Shown: positions 1 to 10,786, numbered from the stretch's first letter. The stretch is DNA of 64,000 nucleotides from Siderastrea siderea (GCA_964030785.1 OZ034968.1:39081186-39145185), one strand, 5' to 3'. The notes: a model not told the origin generated them from the letters alone. Numbers and translations are program-made.

Positions 1-711
1 ACCATTGGTGACATTGGGCCCAGTGTCAAAGACGAATCTACTCCCAGAGAATTCCGACTTTCTAACTGATTGTGATAAAATTATATATTCAAAAATTAAG
101 GAAATGACAACACTTGAAAACTTTTTGGAAAGTATATTCATTTAATGTTTCAGAAAAAGAAAATAATGACATTGTAATGAAATAATATAATTAGTCCTTT
201 GGCTTCAGTTTATTGTGTCAGTTGATGTTTATCCTTTACTGTGCTGAATAAGAGTGGGATTAGTGACATTCTTAGACATGTAATTTAGGATAGCAAACGT
301 TTGTTTTTCTTTCAAATTCCTTTTGTAGAGAGTCATATGACTGTCTGTATCTTTCAAAACGTTTGTGCGGAAAAAGGTTGTTTGAAGCGTGTAATAAGCA
401 AGCAAGACACGAATAAGATCGATTGAGAAGCTCAATTGTGCCACAAATGATTAACTGTTGTTAGTCTAAAACATACCTGCAAAGAATCTTTTGAATATTT
501 CATCGAAAAGCGAAAATGAATCAGAAGGTGCCTAGATAGTTATGTTATCTCAAGGCCTCTGCCAAAGTCTATAAACTGTAAGTTAAATGTCTGGCAAGTC
601 ATACACGAATCACACTTAGATTCAGATTTCTGACAATGCCCTTGTTATATCGCCGCCAAAAGCCAGCATATGCCTTTACCCATATTTAACTTACTATGTA
701 TTCTCTATTAG
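1..711. other. AT-rich sequence, no gene recognised
   Basis: AT-rich sequence with no recognisable domain. A frame is open from base 1 to a stop at about 70, but 23 codons without a stop are not informative. The region just before 711 should be the intron upstream of the TTC4-like exon; earlier TTC4 exons are not visible and presumably lie left of the window. Confidence 0.5.
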
Positions 712-779
712 GAGCAAGTGCCTGTGTGCAGTTGAACCGGTTTGAGGAAGCCATCACGTGGTGTGATAAGGGATTAGCT
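712..779 (+). CDS. TTC4: TTC4-like exon (TPR segment)
   Basis: The exon begins after an AG acceptor at 710-711 and ends before a GT donor at 780-781. It encodes a TPR helix pair containing LNRFEEAITWCDKGLA, which resembles the third TPR of TTC4, an HSP90/HSP70 co-chaperone (remembered family pattern: a small-residue start, then F-x-E-A-x-x-W-C-D-E-G-L). The exon starts in codon phase 1 and ends in phase 0, and the next exon follows in frame. No upstream exon and no C-terminal TTC4 domain could be found in the window, so this may be an internal part of a long-intron gene running in from the left, or a fragment. Another TPR co-chaperone is the main alternative. Confidence 0.5.
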
Positions 780-908
780 GTATCCTTTACTGCAGTGGAA
801 TAATGTTCAGCATTTTCTATGGTATTTGCGTGAGCTTCCGGCTGTTAATTCTTGAGGGTTTTTTTTTATTTTTTCCTAAGTATTTATTTATGTCTTGACT
901 AATGTAAG

Positions 909-1022
909 GTTGACAAGAACAACCAGAAGTTGTTGGAATTGAGAAGCAGGTCTGTCAAAGCGCAAAACAAGCCACACAGAGCAGACGGAGAAAAAAGGAA
1001 GGATCAGTCAGAAACGCAATCG
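909..1022 (+). CDS. TTC4: TTC4-like exon (linker after TPR)
   Basis: This 114-bp exon (38 codons) lies between an AG acceptor (907-908) and a GTAAGG donor starting at 1023. It continues the frame of exon 712-779 across a 129-bp intron. It begins VDKNNQKLLELRSRS, matching the K-x-L-L-E-x-R-x-x-A/S segment that follows the last TPR of TTC4, and then becomes a charged Lys/Arg/Glu-rich linker, as expected for that protein. The conserved C-terminal domain with its W-P-V-x-F-L-Y-P-E motif was searched for by eye downstream and not found. Splice signals and reading phase support a real exon; the gene assignment is moderate. Confidence 0.5.
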
Positions 1023-2607
1023 GTAAGGTTAATAATCAGTACTTACCATTATTTAACTCCTGGAATCAAACACAGAGTAATTTGTTGTGGTTCTTACTAA
1101 GTTTGTTGATTATTCAAATAAAAGTTACAAGGTGGCTCTAACTCTTGATTTTAAAAGGCTATCGACGAAATTTTTTCAAGTGTAACCGTTGAAATGGAGG
1201 CTTTTCAGGAGTATTGGTGTGATACTGTTTATCGTGCGGGACGAGATGGTTGTAACTTTTGTATTGAAATTTTTTGCAGAAGCCGAAAACGCGACCATTC
1301 AGTGGATTTTATACTTTGTCACTTCATCCTTTTTTAACAGAAGACCTAAGGAGACAAACATTTCGTTTTCTGGGGTTTCTAGACATGGTCCTTTTAGGCT
1401 TGTAGCTAAATCAGTTAATGCGTCATTTATTAGGGACTGTTAAGTCAATAGTTGTCCCTTGCTGAAGGTTGGTCTTCATCAGCAGAGACAGTTATACTGT
1501 AAACGATTCCTAGAATTAACCAATTAGTTTTGTCGCTAGAAAAGTAGCAACTAAAGGGGGTGATTACAGTTAATACAGCATACCGAAAGTAAAACGTTTG
1601 TAGCGATTAACTGGGAGAATTAAGTCGCTTTTATCCACACTCAAGAAATTATCATACTTCCTCGAACTAGAGCTGTTACTGGATAAATCGCTCTCTTCGT
1701 GCTAAATTGGGCCTACTTTAATTGAGAGACTGATTAATATATAAACCGCTAAAATTTGAAATTAATTCCCACAGCATCAGTCACCTGTAACGCCTGTCAC
1801 ATGCGTGTGGTTACATCATCACAATTTATAAAACAGGAGGAAGGGATAATTTACTTGGAAGTGCACGGAAAATTTTCGGAAACGTTTACAAGAACCCTTC
1901 GGACAAATCAACTCTGCGTTAGCTCACATTGACGTAGTCCAAGTTAAAATAAGTGAAATTATTCAAAACGCAGAGTAGGGTTATTGGATTTTCAGCATTA
2001 GGATAAGCTCATCGAAGATAGCTTATCAGCTCATAACCCTCCTGCGATAAATGTGGTCAATGAAGGCGTCAACAATAAAGTGAACTGAAAGCATTTTCTT
2101 CCCGAGCAACCTGGCGAGATAAATGGATAAGAAAGACCACTTTGCAGCGAAAGTTAAATTAGGGCAGAAATTACAAAAACGTCAATGAGAGACAAATCGA
2201 ATTTTTTCGGGAGTGATTTCTTAGATCATTAAACTTTTACAAACCATAGCTTTTAAATAGAAGGCTTTCAACTCCTAAATATCAAGACAAGGCATAAAGT
2301 AAAACCGGCAAACAAAATGGGAGAGAAGCATTTAAGGACCGTCAACATATTTACAGATCCCCCGCTTAACTTCCACTGGACGTTTAGTTCAGACCCCTCC
2401 CCCCTGTGGAATTTCGCATTCCCATGTTTTAGTCGCTACAACTGAATTTTTCGCGAGACAAAGGGATGCATTTGTATTGTAACGGAATGGATTCCGAATA
2501 GAAAGATACTAAATGGCTTTAACGATCGAGAAAGTTGGAAATTCTGTTCGAATTTTTTTAATCAACAACTGATGCTTACGAATCAGATTGAATTTGGATA
2601 AAAATTT
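1023..2607. other. Intergenic or intronic sequence
   Basis: No recognisable coding sequence. The longest open frame (1189-1443, 84 codons) has no domain and no good splice context. Small inverted arms (ACTCTGCGTT at 1910 and AACGCAGAGT near 1967) are the only local structure seen. Confidence 0.5.
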
Positions 2608-3438
2608 AGGATAAAAATTAGCGAGAAAAGCTTAACACAACGTTTCGATGTCTCCATCATTTTCAAGTGAGAAAATAAAATATAGGTGAGTTAGTATATA
2701 CAAGGTGAGGTGTTAAAAAAGTAAACAATAAGTAACATATTTGGCGTGTAATCGTGTGTGCATGGTAAGTATGTCTAAATAAATAGTTTTGCGCGGATAG
2801 AGTCCGATTGCGTGTTCAGTTTTGGTTTCTTCTTCTTTATAAACAACATTTCGTAAATTAAACAGTCCAGTTTTCCGCCGCATTTCTTGAGGACGGAAAA
2901 GTTGCTGTTAAGGTCGCCGATGGTTTTAATGCCGTGGTCGTTCTTTAGATGCTTGCCGATTGCAGAAAAACGGTGTTCGTCAATATGTTGGTGTAAATGC
3001 CGGCTAGTATAGCCGACATACTCTGCATCGCACAGATCACATTGATAATTGTACACCACGCATTGCTGGTTAACTAAAGTTGGTTTTGGGCTCACGTATC
3101 TTAAGGTCTTCACCAATTTTGCGGCTCCTAAAAACTGGTTGAAGAGTGGGATCGATTCTCTTGCTCAGGTCGGATAGTTGTTTTTTCACCGCATTAGCCG
3201 ACTTTTGATCTTTAAATGGCAGTACTACGCGGTGAACAGTATTTTCGTTGACAGGTAGTTGAGCTGGCACATCGGGATCTCCAGACATCACTGCGGTAAC
3301 AAAGTGAGAGATGGTAGAGTTGATGAGGCTCTCAGGGTACTTGAGGTTCGCAAACATCAACTTAAGGCGATCACATTCAGTTGCGAAAGCTTCCCGTGTA
3401 GATGACACGCGGAAAGCACCATGGTCTTGATCAGTCAA
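2608..3438 (-). mobile_element. Penelope-like element, left arm of inverted pair
   Basis: This is a 5'-truncated Penelope-like element read on the minus strand. It holds the end of the reverse transcriptase, the linker and a GIY-YIG endonuclease region, followed by a non-coding 3' tail (2608-2770). The tail is the reverse complement of the tail of the + copy ending at 3985, so the two copies are joined 5' to 5' at about 3430. Penelope elements insert through a reverse transcriptase coupled to a GIY-YIG nuclease and often form inverted partial copies. Confidence 0.75.
2775..3438 (-). pseudogene. Penelope-like RT C-terminus and GIY-YIG endonuclease (frameshifted)
   Basis: Two overlapping frames carry one protein. 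The upstream frame (3438-3070) has the RT-to-nuclease region with VVLPFKDQKSANAVKKQL. The downstream frame (3116-2775) has the nuclease: Cys pairs in YQCDLCDAEYVGYTSRHL, an H-x-x-E-H segment, KHLKNDHG, and a conserved end with YEMLFIKKKKPKLNTQSDS. These are typical of Penelope-like GIY-YIG domains. The frame switch at about 3070-3116 lies in the linker, so the copy cannot make a fusion protein without a frameshift. It lacks most of the RT, including the catalytic palm. Confidence 0.75.
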
Positions 3439-3985
3439 TCGCTACACCATATCAGTTACCTTCTCTTTCGCTGAAGAGATTCAAAACCTGGACATCGACG
3501 CGAATGACATATTGGTATCCTATGACGTCACAGCTCTGTTCACGAACGTACCCCTTCAAGAAACCATCGAAATCATCGCTGAAAAGGCTTTCGTAGACAA
3601 CTGGTTTAATGAAACACATAACCTAAATATCACTAAATCTGAGAACGACCACGGCATTAAAACCATCGGCGACCTTAATAGCAACTTTTCCGTCTTCAAG
3701 AAATGCGGCGGAAAACTGGACTGTTCAATTTACGAAATGTTGTTTATAAAGAAGAAGAAACCAAAACTGTACACGCAATCGGATTCTAACTGCGAAAAAC
3801 TATTTATTTAGATATACTTACCATGCACACACAATTACACGCCAAATATGTTACTTATTGTTTGCTTTTTTAACACCTCACCTTGTATATATTAACTCAT
3901 CTATATTTTATTTTCTCACTTGAAAATGATGTCATAGAGACATCGAAATGTTGTGTTAAACTTTTCTCGCTAACTTTTATCCTTT
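3430..3985 (+). mobile_element. Penelope-like element, right arm, internally deleted
   Basis: Plus-strand copy of the same family. It starts inside the RT, jumps by an internal deletion at about 3645 into the end of the GIY-YIG domain, and ends in the same non-coding tail as the left copy (3815-3985, mirrored at 2608-2770). The tail divergence is small, so both arms belong to one subfamily. Confidence 0.72.
3512..3811 (+). pseudogene. Deleted Penelope RT fused to GIY-YIG end
   Basis: A 99-codon frame joins an RT block (SYDVTALFTNVPLQETIEII, the conserved palm-entry motif of Penelope RTs) directly to the last part of the endonuclease (NDHGIKTIGDLNSNFSVFKK to QSDSNCEKLFI). The catalytic YADD region, RT thumb and GIY motif are all missing. 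The frame stays open across the deletion junction, probably by chance. The RT part extends upstream in the same frame to about 3430 (VTFSFAEEIQNLDIDANDIL). Confidence 0.7.
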
Positions 3986-5034
3986 ACTGATGCTTTGCTT
4001 TGTTATGTTGTAAATCCAGAGAGAACACTTTTGTTCGCGCCATCTTTGTAAGTGACAATCATGTAAATCACAGTGGCACGGAGTTTGTTCTCATTTTCTA
4101 CTACAGTACGTTTTTCTCTAGTCACTTTCTGTTATCAACATGAGTAAAATATGCTTTTTTTAATACGGTACTGGTTTTGTCTTAACTTAATAACAAGTCA
4201 GTATCACAAGGCGTTTATGGCCAGTCAGTACGAACATCAAGGAATGTATACAAACACTGAACAAACTATCAGAAAGGGCGATATTTTTGGCAGAGGTTTA
4301 CCTGCACTCGTTGTAGCTCTATGTTCCAGCCGCTACAAATGTTCAGATAAAAATCGGATGACATGGAGAAGGAGTTCAATGGCGTTGTGTTTGCCATTCC
4401 GTCCGCAGCCTCTAAACTGTGAACTACTGCGTTTTGTGCTTTGCCTTTGAAAATTAAGACGGTGAATTCTAATATTCCTCACTTCACATATCTTGTCTCT
4501 GAGCTGCACAAAAAAATTACCTGTTCAAGTTCAAATTCTGTCCAACGGTACTGTTACGAGTTTTGTTAAAGGAGTCAATGGTTTGTAAACAGAACGCAGG
4601 GTTTCGGTAACAGCAACAAGCGCATTTATTCCATAATATTCTTATGATATCTCAAAAGGGTGGGGACGCGGAAGAGGGCCCATGTTTTGACCGTGGTTTT
4701 CTTGGAGACAGGACTAAGTTATAGCTTTTTCTGGGTAAACCGCGCGGAGTAAATTACACGCATGATAATGAATTTATTTGGTTATGAAAAAACTGTCATA
4801 AAGTTCGGCCTTTTGATTCAATTCATGCATTTGAAGTCAAGCTCATATAAACAGGGAACAAAAACGTTAGAATCTACACTGGGTTAATTTTGTCCCATCA
4901 AAACATTAAGTGGTGCAAACAAGGTTTATAGACTTCAACAAAACATTAAATGAAAAGTTCATTCAAGAGAAATCTTTAACCCTGGGCGTTTAGGTGGAGA
5001 TCACCTTCCTGCAAGTAGTGACGTTAATATACAG
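3986..5034. other. Intergenic sequence
   Basis: No domain recognised. A 99-codon frame at 4151-4450 has no family resemblance and no supporting splice sites. Confidence 0.5.
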
Positions 5035-5415
5035 GTAATGCAACGTTATAAAACGCATAACATTTTTTACGAGAGCTGTGGAAGAATTTAGAGGTTTAAT
5101 TCTAACAACTAGGGTTTGGTTTGAAGGTCTTGCTGGTTTTTACTTTTGCTATATGTATTTCAAGTTTTGCAATTTCGAAAACAGAAAAATGCTAACAATT
5201 GCTGTAACTCATAAACCTAGTGGTAACGCAACTTTATAAAACGCATAGCAACCCTTACCGTCTGAAAATGCGAGGGCTATAAGAGAATTCAGAGGTTTAA
5301 TAATAGCAACTACGCTTTGGTTTGAAGTTCTTGGGGGTTTCATTTTTGCTATGTGTATTTTTTTCTGTATCGAAAACAGAAATATGTTTTGAATACAGTA
5401 GTTCCTGAACCTAAT
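5035..5415. repeat. Diverged tandem duplication, period about 188 bp
   Basis: The segment starting GTAATGCAACGTTATAAAAC at 5035 recurs at 5223 as GTAACGCAACTTTATAAAAC. The copies stay collinear through the gaGGTTTAAT, GGTTTGAAG and TTTGCTATRTGTATTT blocks. Identity is roughly 70-75% by eye, so the duplication is old. Confidence 0.6.
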
Positions 5416-5589
5416 TAACTCCAGCTTGTGAGGGCCCATCTTTGCTCAATTGTTCCACAGGTTAGCCTTTGTGTGTTTTGTCTTGGTTATCAAACTGAGC
5501 TAGCCCTGGCAACGTGAAATACATAATTCAAAAGAGGGGTGACATAAAGAGGCATGAGAAAAAAAACATTTTACGTTGTAAAATAAATC

Positions 5590-5696
5590 CTGAAATACTA
5601 TTAGACAGATTAGTTTCTAAGAGCTCAAAACATTTAAGGTTACATGCCTGTTTTAGTGAGTTTATACGTTTTAAGTTAGTTTTGCACCCTCCCCCT

Positions 5697-5700
<4 letters not shown>
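5590..5700. repeat. Dispersed repeat, copy 1 (copy 2 at 56080)
   Basis: Shares GATTAGTTTCTAAGAG, GGTTACATGC and GTTTA-GYGAGTTT blocks in the same order with 56080-56200. The family is unidentified. Confidence 0.5.

Positions 5701-5704
<4 letters not shown>

Positions 5705-5737
<33 letters not shown>
5705..5737. repeat. (CT)n microsatellite
   Basis: Pure CT dinucleotide run after a C-rich lead (5688-5704). The open frame across it is low complexity, not a gene. Confidence 0.9.
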
Positions 5738-5738
<1 letters not shown>

Positions 5739-5972
5739 ACTCTGATTTCTTTCTGTGTGCATTTTTTATCTCGTGGTTATCATTTATAGCAACCAAAGAG
5801 ATTGTAGAAACACATCGCACATTCCTGTGGTTATTTCCGTGACTTAGTCGGGTTGATTCGGATTGTTCGTATGATTTTCGGTATTCTCAAGAGACTGTCC
5901 ATTTCAGGGTGTTTAGTTTCATGTTTTTGGAATGGGTACGTTACCTGACCACTTCATACAAATAAAAATATA

Positions 5973-6447
5973 TATAGTCGAGAGAGGATGAAGGGGTAAG
6001 AGAGTTAATCTCCCATATAGGCCCTATTCCCATCCTAATCCCTCTAAAGTTCTTTTTAGTAACAAAATTGCAATTTCAAAGCGTTATATCTTTTGAGTGG
6101 ATGAACATATTTCATTATTTTTTCAGATTTGAGATCTGTGTATCAAGGTCATTCAAAAGCCGACATAACATATCCCATAATACTAAAAGCAAAATTTGGC
6201 GCCAACTTTGTGACGTCATTTTACCGGCGAAACATGTCAAAACTGGAAAAATTAAAATCATGAAATTTTACAAATGACGAGTTCTATATTGCTAAAAATT
6301 CAGGGTAATTGCTTTAAAACTCAATAAGTTATTTGAAATTTGAATTTCCCACCATTTGTTACTAAAAATAACTTTAGAGGGATTAGGATGGGGATAGGGC
6401 CTATATGGGGGAGTAGCTCTCTTACCCCTTTATCCTCTCTTGATATA
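5973..6447. mobile_element. Non-autonomous inverted-repeat element (about 475 bp)
   Basis: The left arm (GAGAGAGGATGAAGGGGTAA near 5980 through GTAACAAA near 6067) is repeated as the reverse complement at 6350-6440. The arms are about 90 bp with a few mismatches. The middle has no coding sequence. Both ends abut TATA-rich sequence, so a TA target duplication (Tc1/mariner-like) is possible but cannot be proven. Confidence 0.75.
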
Positions 6448-6641
6448 GTATATGCAATAACAATTTTAAAATAAAACATTTTCACGTGCATGAGGATGTA
6501 AACTTAAATGAATTCGTATATCTGATATACTATAATCTATAGACGATTCAAGTTGCATTCGCGGAAAAAAATTGAACACATCAAATTTTCCCGCGGACAT
6601 TTAGTCTCCAGATTATTTTTACACAGAGTACGTATTAAAGA

Positions 6642-6756
6642 TATCTGTATAAACGCAAATATGTTCACTTTACCACGCACGAATAAGAGCAATAGAGCAA
6701 TATCTGTATAAACGCAAATATGTTCAATTTACCACGCACGAATAAGAGCAATAGAA
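6642..6756. repeat. 58-bp tandem duplication
   Basis: ATATCTGTATAAACGCAAAT starts at 6642 and again at 6700. The two copies differ at only a couple of bases, so this is a recent local duplication. Confidence 0.85.
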
Positions 6757-8537
6757 GGAAGGAGAAATGAGGTTCACTTTCCTTTTTTCTTGACTCGGTT
6801 TCATTTTCCAACGCCCAAGACCGTTTTAATTTCGTCGTAAGTCACGGAGTCCCGCGCAGCAATTCTACCTTTCTCGTGCAAACCAGACTCCGTTGGAGCG
6901 ACAATTTGTGTCCCCACCAGATCATAGTTACTACAATACTTTTATTGTAACACGACCAAAACGAACCTCCCGATTGGGGCTTAATTTGACTGGTGTCCAG
7001 TGTCGACCGTGGTCAAAAGGGACTATTCTGATCCTCACAGATTCATGGCGGCCCATATTGACTAACTTTTTGGGAACACGAGGTATGTGCAACTGGTTTT
7101 GAGAAAATCATTTGTATGTCAACCTTTTATCAAGTCGCTAAGTCAGAATTGAGAGCCCGAACTATATTTGTGCGCACATTCGAGCAAATTCTGAAACGTG
7201 TCGAGCGGTGAAAGTGGTGATTGTATTTTACTAATACTCAATAAAGTAAATGGACCTAAAATTGCTCAAAATGCGTTGCAAGGATAGCAAGCAACACCAT
7301 GTAATGTTTCATGAACTTTATTCAGTTAGTACGCTGTCATTTATTGCTCAAAATGTTAGGTTCAAAATCCCATACAAAGTCTCATGTTTTAAAACGTCAT
7401 TTTTAGTAATATTCTAATATTATGCTTGGGTTTCCTGTGCCGAACATTGATTTTTTTCCCCACAACCGTGCCTGGCTTTCAGGCAGCTGTAAGCGTAGCC
7501 AGAAATAAGAAGTACATACACACCTTCTTTGATGAGAAGGCTAAGAGAAGACATCCCCTTTAGCTGCCAAGTCTCATAGAAGACCAGTTTGTTCATGGTT
7601 TAGAGGATTGTTCCATACGCTCTGTGCAAGAAAGGAATCAGTCAAAGTAGTTCTTTCTTGGTAGTTTAGTTTGGCCCAGATTAAATAGCCTTTTAAGAAA
7701 CAGGCTTAGAGCTTTCGAAAAATAAGCGTATCATATTTCGATTGCTGGAAGGAATGCAATGGACTCCAAAGGTTTCCTAATTTAAGATCGAAGAAATGTT
7801 TCCATTTGCCCTTGTTATTATCATCAAGATATTTCTTTATCAGAGGGATTTTAAAAGCTTTATTAAAGGATTTTACATCTTGTGGACTCCATGTGAATAA
7901 TCTCTATTTAAAACGTTTGTCTTTATTTTGTCCCTTTTGCCGCTCCAGGGAAAGTCAAAAAAGAGATCGTTGTTTGGCTGGAGAAAAATCGGGAGATGGA
8001 TTTCTTCAGAAACAGCTTGTGTTCAACATTTTTGGCCGGCGGAAAATGGCACAGTTGACAAGGAAAGAGAATCCTGCTTTTACTTTACTTTTTGGAAGAG
8101 CTGTAAGAGCCGATAAAACCAATATTCCTTCAGAAAGTTCGAAATACGCGGCATCCTGGCTGTAGGACACAAGCCAATTCTGACTCTGCGGCGCGTGCAC
8201 TGAAGAAAAAATATGGTATTCTGGCAATTTATTGTCCTTATTGTTTAACGATTCGTACAGTTATAAATTGCAGCAAAGTTTTCCTTATTCCACGGGGCTT
8301 GAGACACGATTGATTTGGCTTGAGGAAAGATGCTTGTTTTTTCTGCCAAAATAAGGCGTTTAGTTCTTGCTTTAAGTTAGAAATGTGAGCGCGATAATAG
8401 ATAGAGAACTTTTCTACTTTGTACCCAATTGTATCCGCTTAGTTAGAGGCAGATGAGTTTTGGCATAACCAGTGTGCCATTTTTGACCTATCTTGAAAAC
8501 ATAGGGTCTTAGCCAGCGTGAAGTTTTTTGCTTTCTA

Positions 8538-8538
<1 letters not shown>
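6757..8538. other. Intergenic sequence with an unassigned open stretch
   Basis: No recognised domain. Near 7950 a pyrimidine run ending in CAG (CCGCTCCAG) precedes sequence open in all three forward frames for 60-200 bases; the longest frame (7806-8165) is 119 codons with no family resemblance. It could be an exon of an unknown gene, but overlapping open frames are also what GC-richer unconstrained DNA gives. Confidence 0.35.
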
Positions 8539-8584
<46 letters not shown>

Positions 8585-8702
8585 GCATGTATGTATGTAT
8601 GTATGTATGTATGTATGTGTGTGTGTATGTATGTATGTATGTATGTATGTATGTATGTATGTATGTATGTATGTATGTATGTATGAATGAATGTATGTAT
8701 TT
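8539..8702. repeat. Compound microsatellite (GTCT)n then (ATGT)n
   Basis: About eleven GTCT units (8539-8584) switch to about 28 ATGT units (8587-8702) with short GTGT and ATGA interruptions. Open frames on both strands here encode only repeats. Confidence 0.95.
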
Positions 8703-8707
8703 TTGAT

Positions 8708-8845
8708 CCGGGGGGGGAATCTCATGTGAGATGGGCGGGAATGCTCGTCGGAAAATTTAAATTAATGCTAAAACGCTAAAACAGACGGAGAACGCGAGAC
8801 GACGAGCGTCCATGCACCTTTCACATGGGAGTACACCCCCCGGGG
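8708..8845. repeat. Short inverted G/C-capped repeat
   Basis: The left end CCGGGGGGGGAATCTCATGT and the right end ACATGGGAGTACACCCCCCG are inverted relatives, and inner arms GCTCGTCG and CGACGAGC pair too. It resembles a short non-autonomous element placed directly after the microsatellite. Confidence 0.55.
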
Positions 8846-9679
8846 AACGTGAGTACGTGACAAAAACAATTAACTTCGTTCCAAAAATAGCCTTGTTGAC
8901 GAGAAACTGTAATTTAATTTGTTCTTTTATGATTTGTGTTATGAAACAGCTGTTTTGGTTATGTATCTTTGAGCAAGATGTTGGTTGAAAAGATTGTATC
9001 TGTGCTTGATATGGATAATTTTGACTGTACTTTGCAAGGTTTTTGAAACAGCTTTGTTTGGTAATTTGAAATTTATAGGGACGTGTTTATAAGATTGCAA
9101 TTTGCATAAATTAGCTTCTTTATTCAAGCGTGTCTGTAGGTTTTTAAACCGGTTTTTTCTTCCCATAACGTGGTTTACTTTTACTTTACGATGTTGTGTC
9201 CATGATTTATATCAGTCATATCCACAGATTTTCCAGCCGACATAGAAACGATTTCTTTCTTGGTTTCATAATATGTAGGAACATATGGCAAGAAAATTTA
9301 TTTCAAAAACAACCCTGGCCTTGCCCTCTGTCGGTCTTCAATTTTCATAAACAAGTTTGTGCAACTGGGAGTGCCAATGACTGTCCCCTCCTCAAATTAT
9401 TATGTACTACACTTGTTTCTTTCACATCTTGTTGTGACCTCGATTATATTGTTCAGTAATATGCAGACAATCATTAGTTGACCTTAACTGAGGTCCCAGT
9501 TTTAGATTTAATTTGAAATTTTTATGCAGTCGTTTTGTTCTAGTGTCAGTTTGACTTTTTAGTCTGTAGCCTACTAGCCCGATGGTTGCTCTATCTCTAA
9601 TTTTGGTCCAACTGGGTTTTTAGCGGGATTTTGTTTTGCATTCCAAGGGTATTGCTGAGTAAACGAAAAAGCTGTTTTA
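8846..9679. other. Intergenic sequence
   Basis: Nothing recognised. A minus-strand frame at 8939-9166 (75 codons, Lys-rich) has no known domain. Confidence 0.5.
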
Positions 9680-9890
9680 AGCCCAGTTAAGACGCCGTAC
9701 CTCTCATGTGCCGTACCAAATACATTTTCGCTCCTAGGTCGTATTTAAGCGGCAAGCTTTGCCGTACCCTGAGATTTTGGCTCGCCTAATTGAAATCTGT
9801 CAAAAAAACTCATTTGGACACTGTACAACTGCCAAAAAACTGCGTACTACTTGGTACGGCACATGAGAGGTACGCCGTCTGAACTGGGCC
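9680..9890. mobile_element. MITE with 3-bp TTA target duplication
   Basis: A 211-bp element whose ends are inverted repeats of about 40 bp: GCCCAGTTAAGACGCCGTAC at the left, the reverse complement of GTACGCCGTCTGAACTGGGC at the right. TTA flanks both sides (9677-9679, 9891-9893). A three-base TTA/TAA duplication with G/C-rich termini fits PIF/Harbinger-type non-autonomous elements. The arms also share TCTCATGTGCCGTACC. No coding sequence inside. Confidence 0.8.
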
Positions 9891-9962
9891 TTATGTACTC
9901 AGTGTGCTATAGTGGAGGGGGAAGTATTTACAAGAATGATCGCATGGAAATGGCAATGGTCT

Positions 9963-10067
9963 TTGTATGGATTGTAACTTATTAATATTTCCTGATGAAG
10001 TGTTCGACCAAACAGTAGAGCAATAAAGCATTTTGCTAAATACTAACGACGGTATAAGTAATTTAAG
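9963..10067 (-). pseudogene. LINE reverse transcriptase fragment
   Basis: A 35-codon stretch with LVFSKMLYCSTVWSNTSSGN followed by NKLQSIQ matches the post-palm region of CR1/L2-type LINE reverse transcriptases (A-L-V-x-S-x-L-x-Y-C-x-x-V-W). The flanks do not continue the domain, so only a scrap remains. Confidence 0.6.
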
Positions 10068-10075
10068 TGTGTACT

Positions 10076-10172
10076 CGTCAAAGCTGCCTCTTAAGGAGTC
10101 AAAGCTGCCTCCTAAGCTGCCTCCTAAGGCAGGAGTCAAAGCTGCCTCCTAAGTGTGTCCTCGTCAAAGCTG
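10076..10172. repeat. Short imperfect tandem repeats (CAAAGCTGCCTCCTAAG)
   Basis: The motif CAAAGCTGCCTCYTAAG recurs four to five times with spacers of varying length, including a CTCGTCAAAGCTG variant at each edge. Confidence 0.7.
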
Positions 10173-10786
10173 TCCTCTGCATGTATTCTTTTGTCCTCAG
10201 ATTATGTCTTAAAAATCGCAAATAGCGAGGATGATACTTTCAACATAGGTCAAGCACGCAATGCGTGCCTATGTTTATTCATAAACCACCTTGCATGTGT
10301 TTCGATCCAGGAAACCATGCAGATGGTAAAGGAAACACGATTTTTGCTCAAACACAAATAATACCACGCAATCGATATAGACAGCAATCAGTTAAGCATT
10401 TGCAAGATTTCACGCATTACAACCGCGTGTTTAACCAACCTCAGGGGAAGAAAGATGAACAAAATTAAGGATAATAGGACTGAATGGAATCCAACTGGTA
10501 TAGGAGATCACTGTGTGCGAGAAAAAAAATTAGGCGTTAACAGATGCACAGAACCCATGGGTCATTTAATGACAGAGAAAAACCGATTTCCTTTTAGTGA
10601 TGCTGGCACCATAAATATGAGCTCTTCAAATTATATTCAAGCAATGTTTCACAGGTATAAGTGTGCCAGGCGTTCAGCACCGATGGGAACATGTTATATT
10701 CTTGTGGTTTGCTTTTTTTTAATGTTTGGAAAAAACCTTATCTACTGAGACTTCTTATTATCTTAGCTCAATGCCTTCCTCCCCAG
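10173..10786. other. Upstream region or intron of the TPR-CHAT gene
   Basis: No domain recognised. CACGCAATGCGTGCCTATG at about 10255 also occurs in related form near 36250 and 38415 and marks a dispersed repeat. The region ends with a strong pyrimidine tract and CCCCAG at 10781-10786, a good 3' splice site, so the last part is probably intron. Confidence 0.5.

Noticed and set aside
1..70. Possible C-terminus of a gene entering from the left edge
   Set aside because: Only 23 codons are open, with no motif; expected by chance.
7806..8165. A 119-codon frame after a possible splice acceptor
   Set aside because: All three frames are open, no domain is recognisable and no matching donor or neighbour exon is evident.
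8414..8725. Open frames on both strands across the tetranucleotide repeats
   Set aside because: They encode only repeat peptides from (GTCT)n and (ATGT)n.
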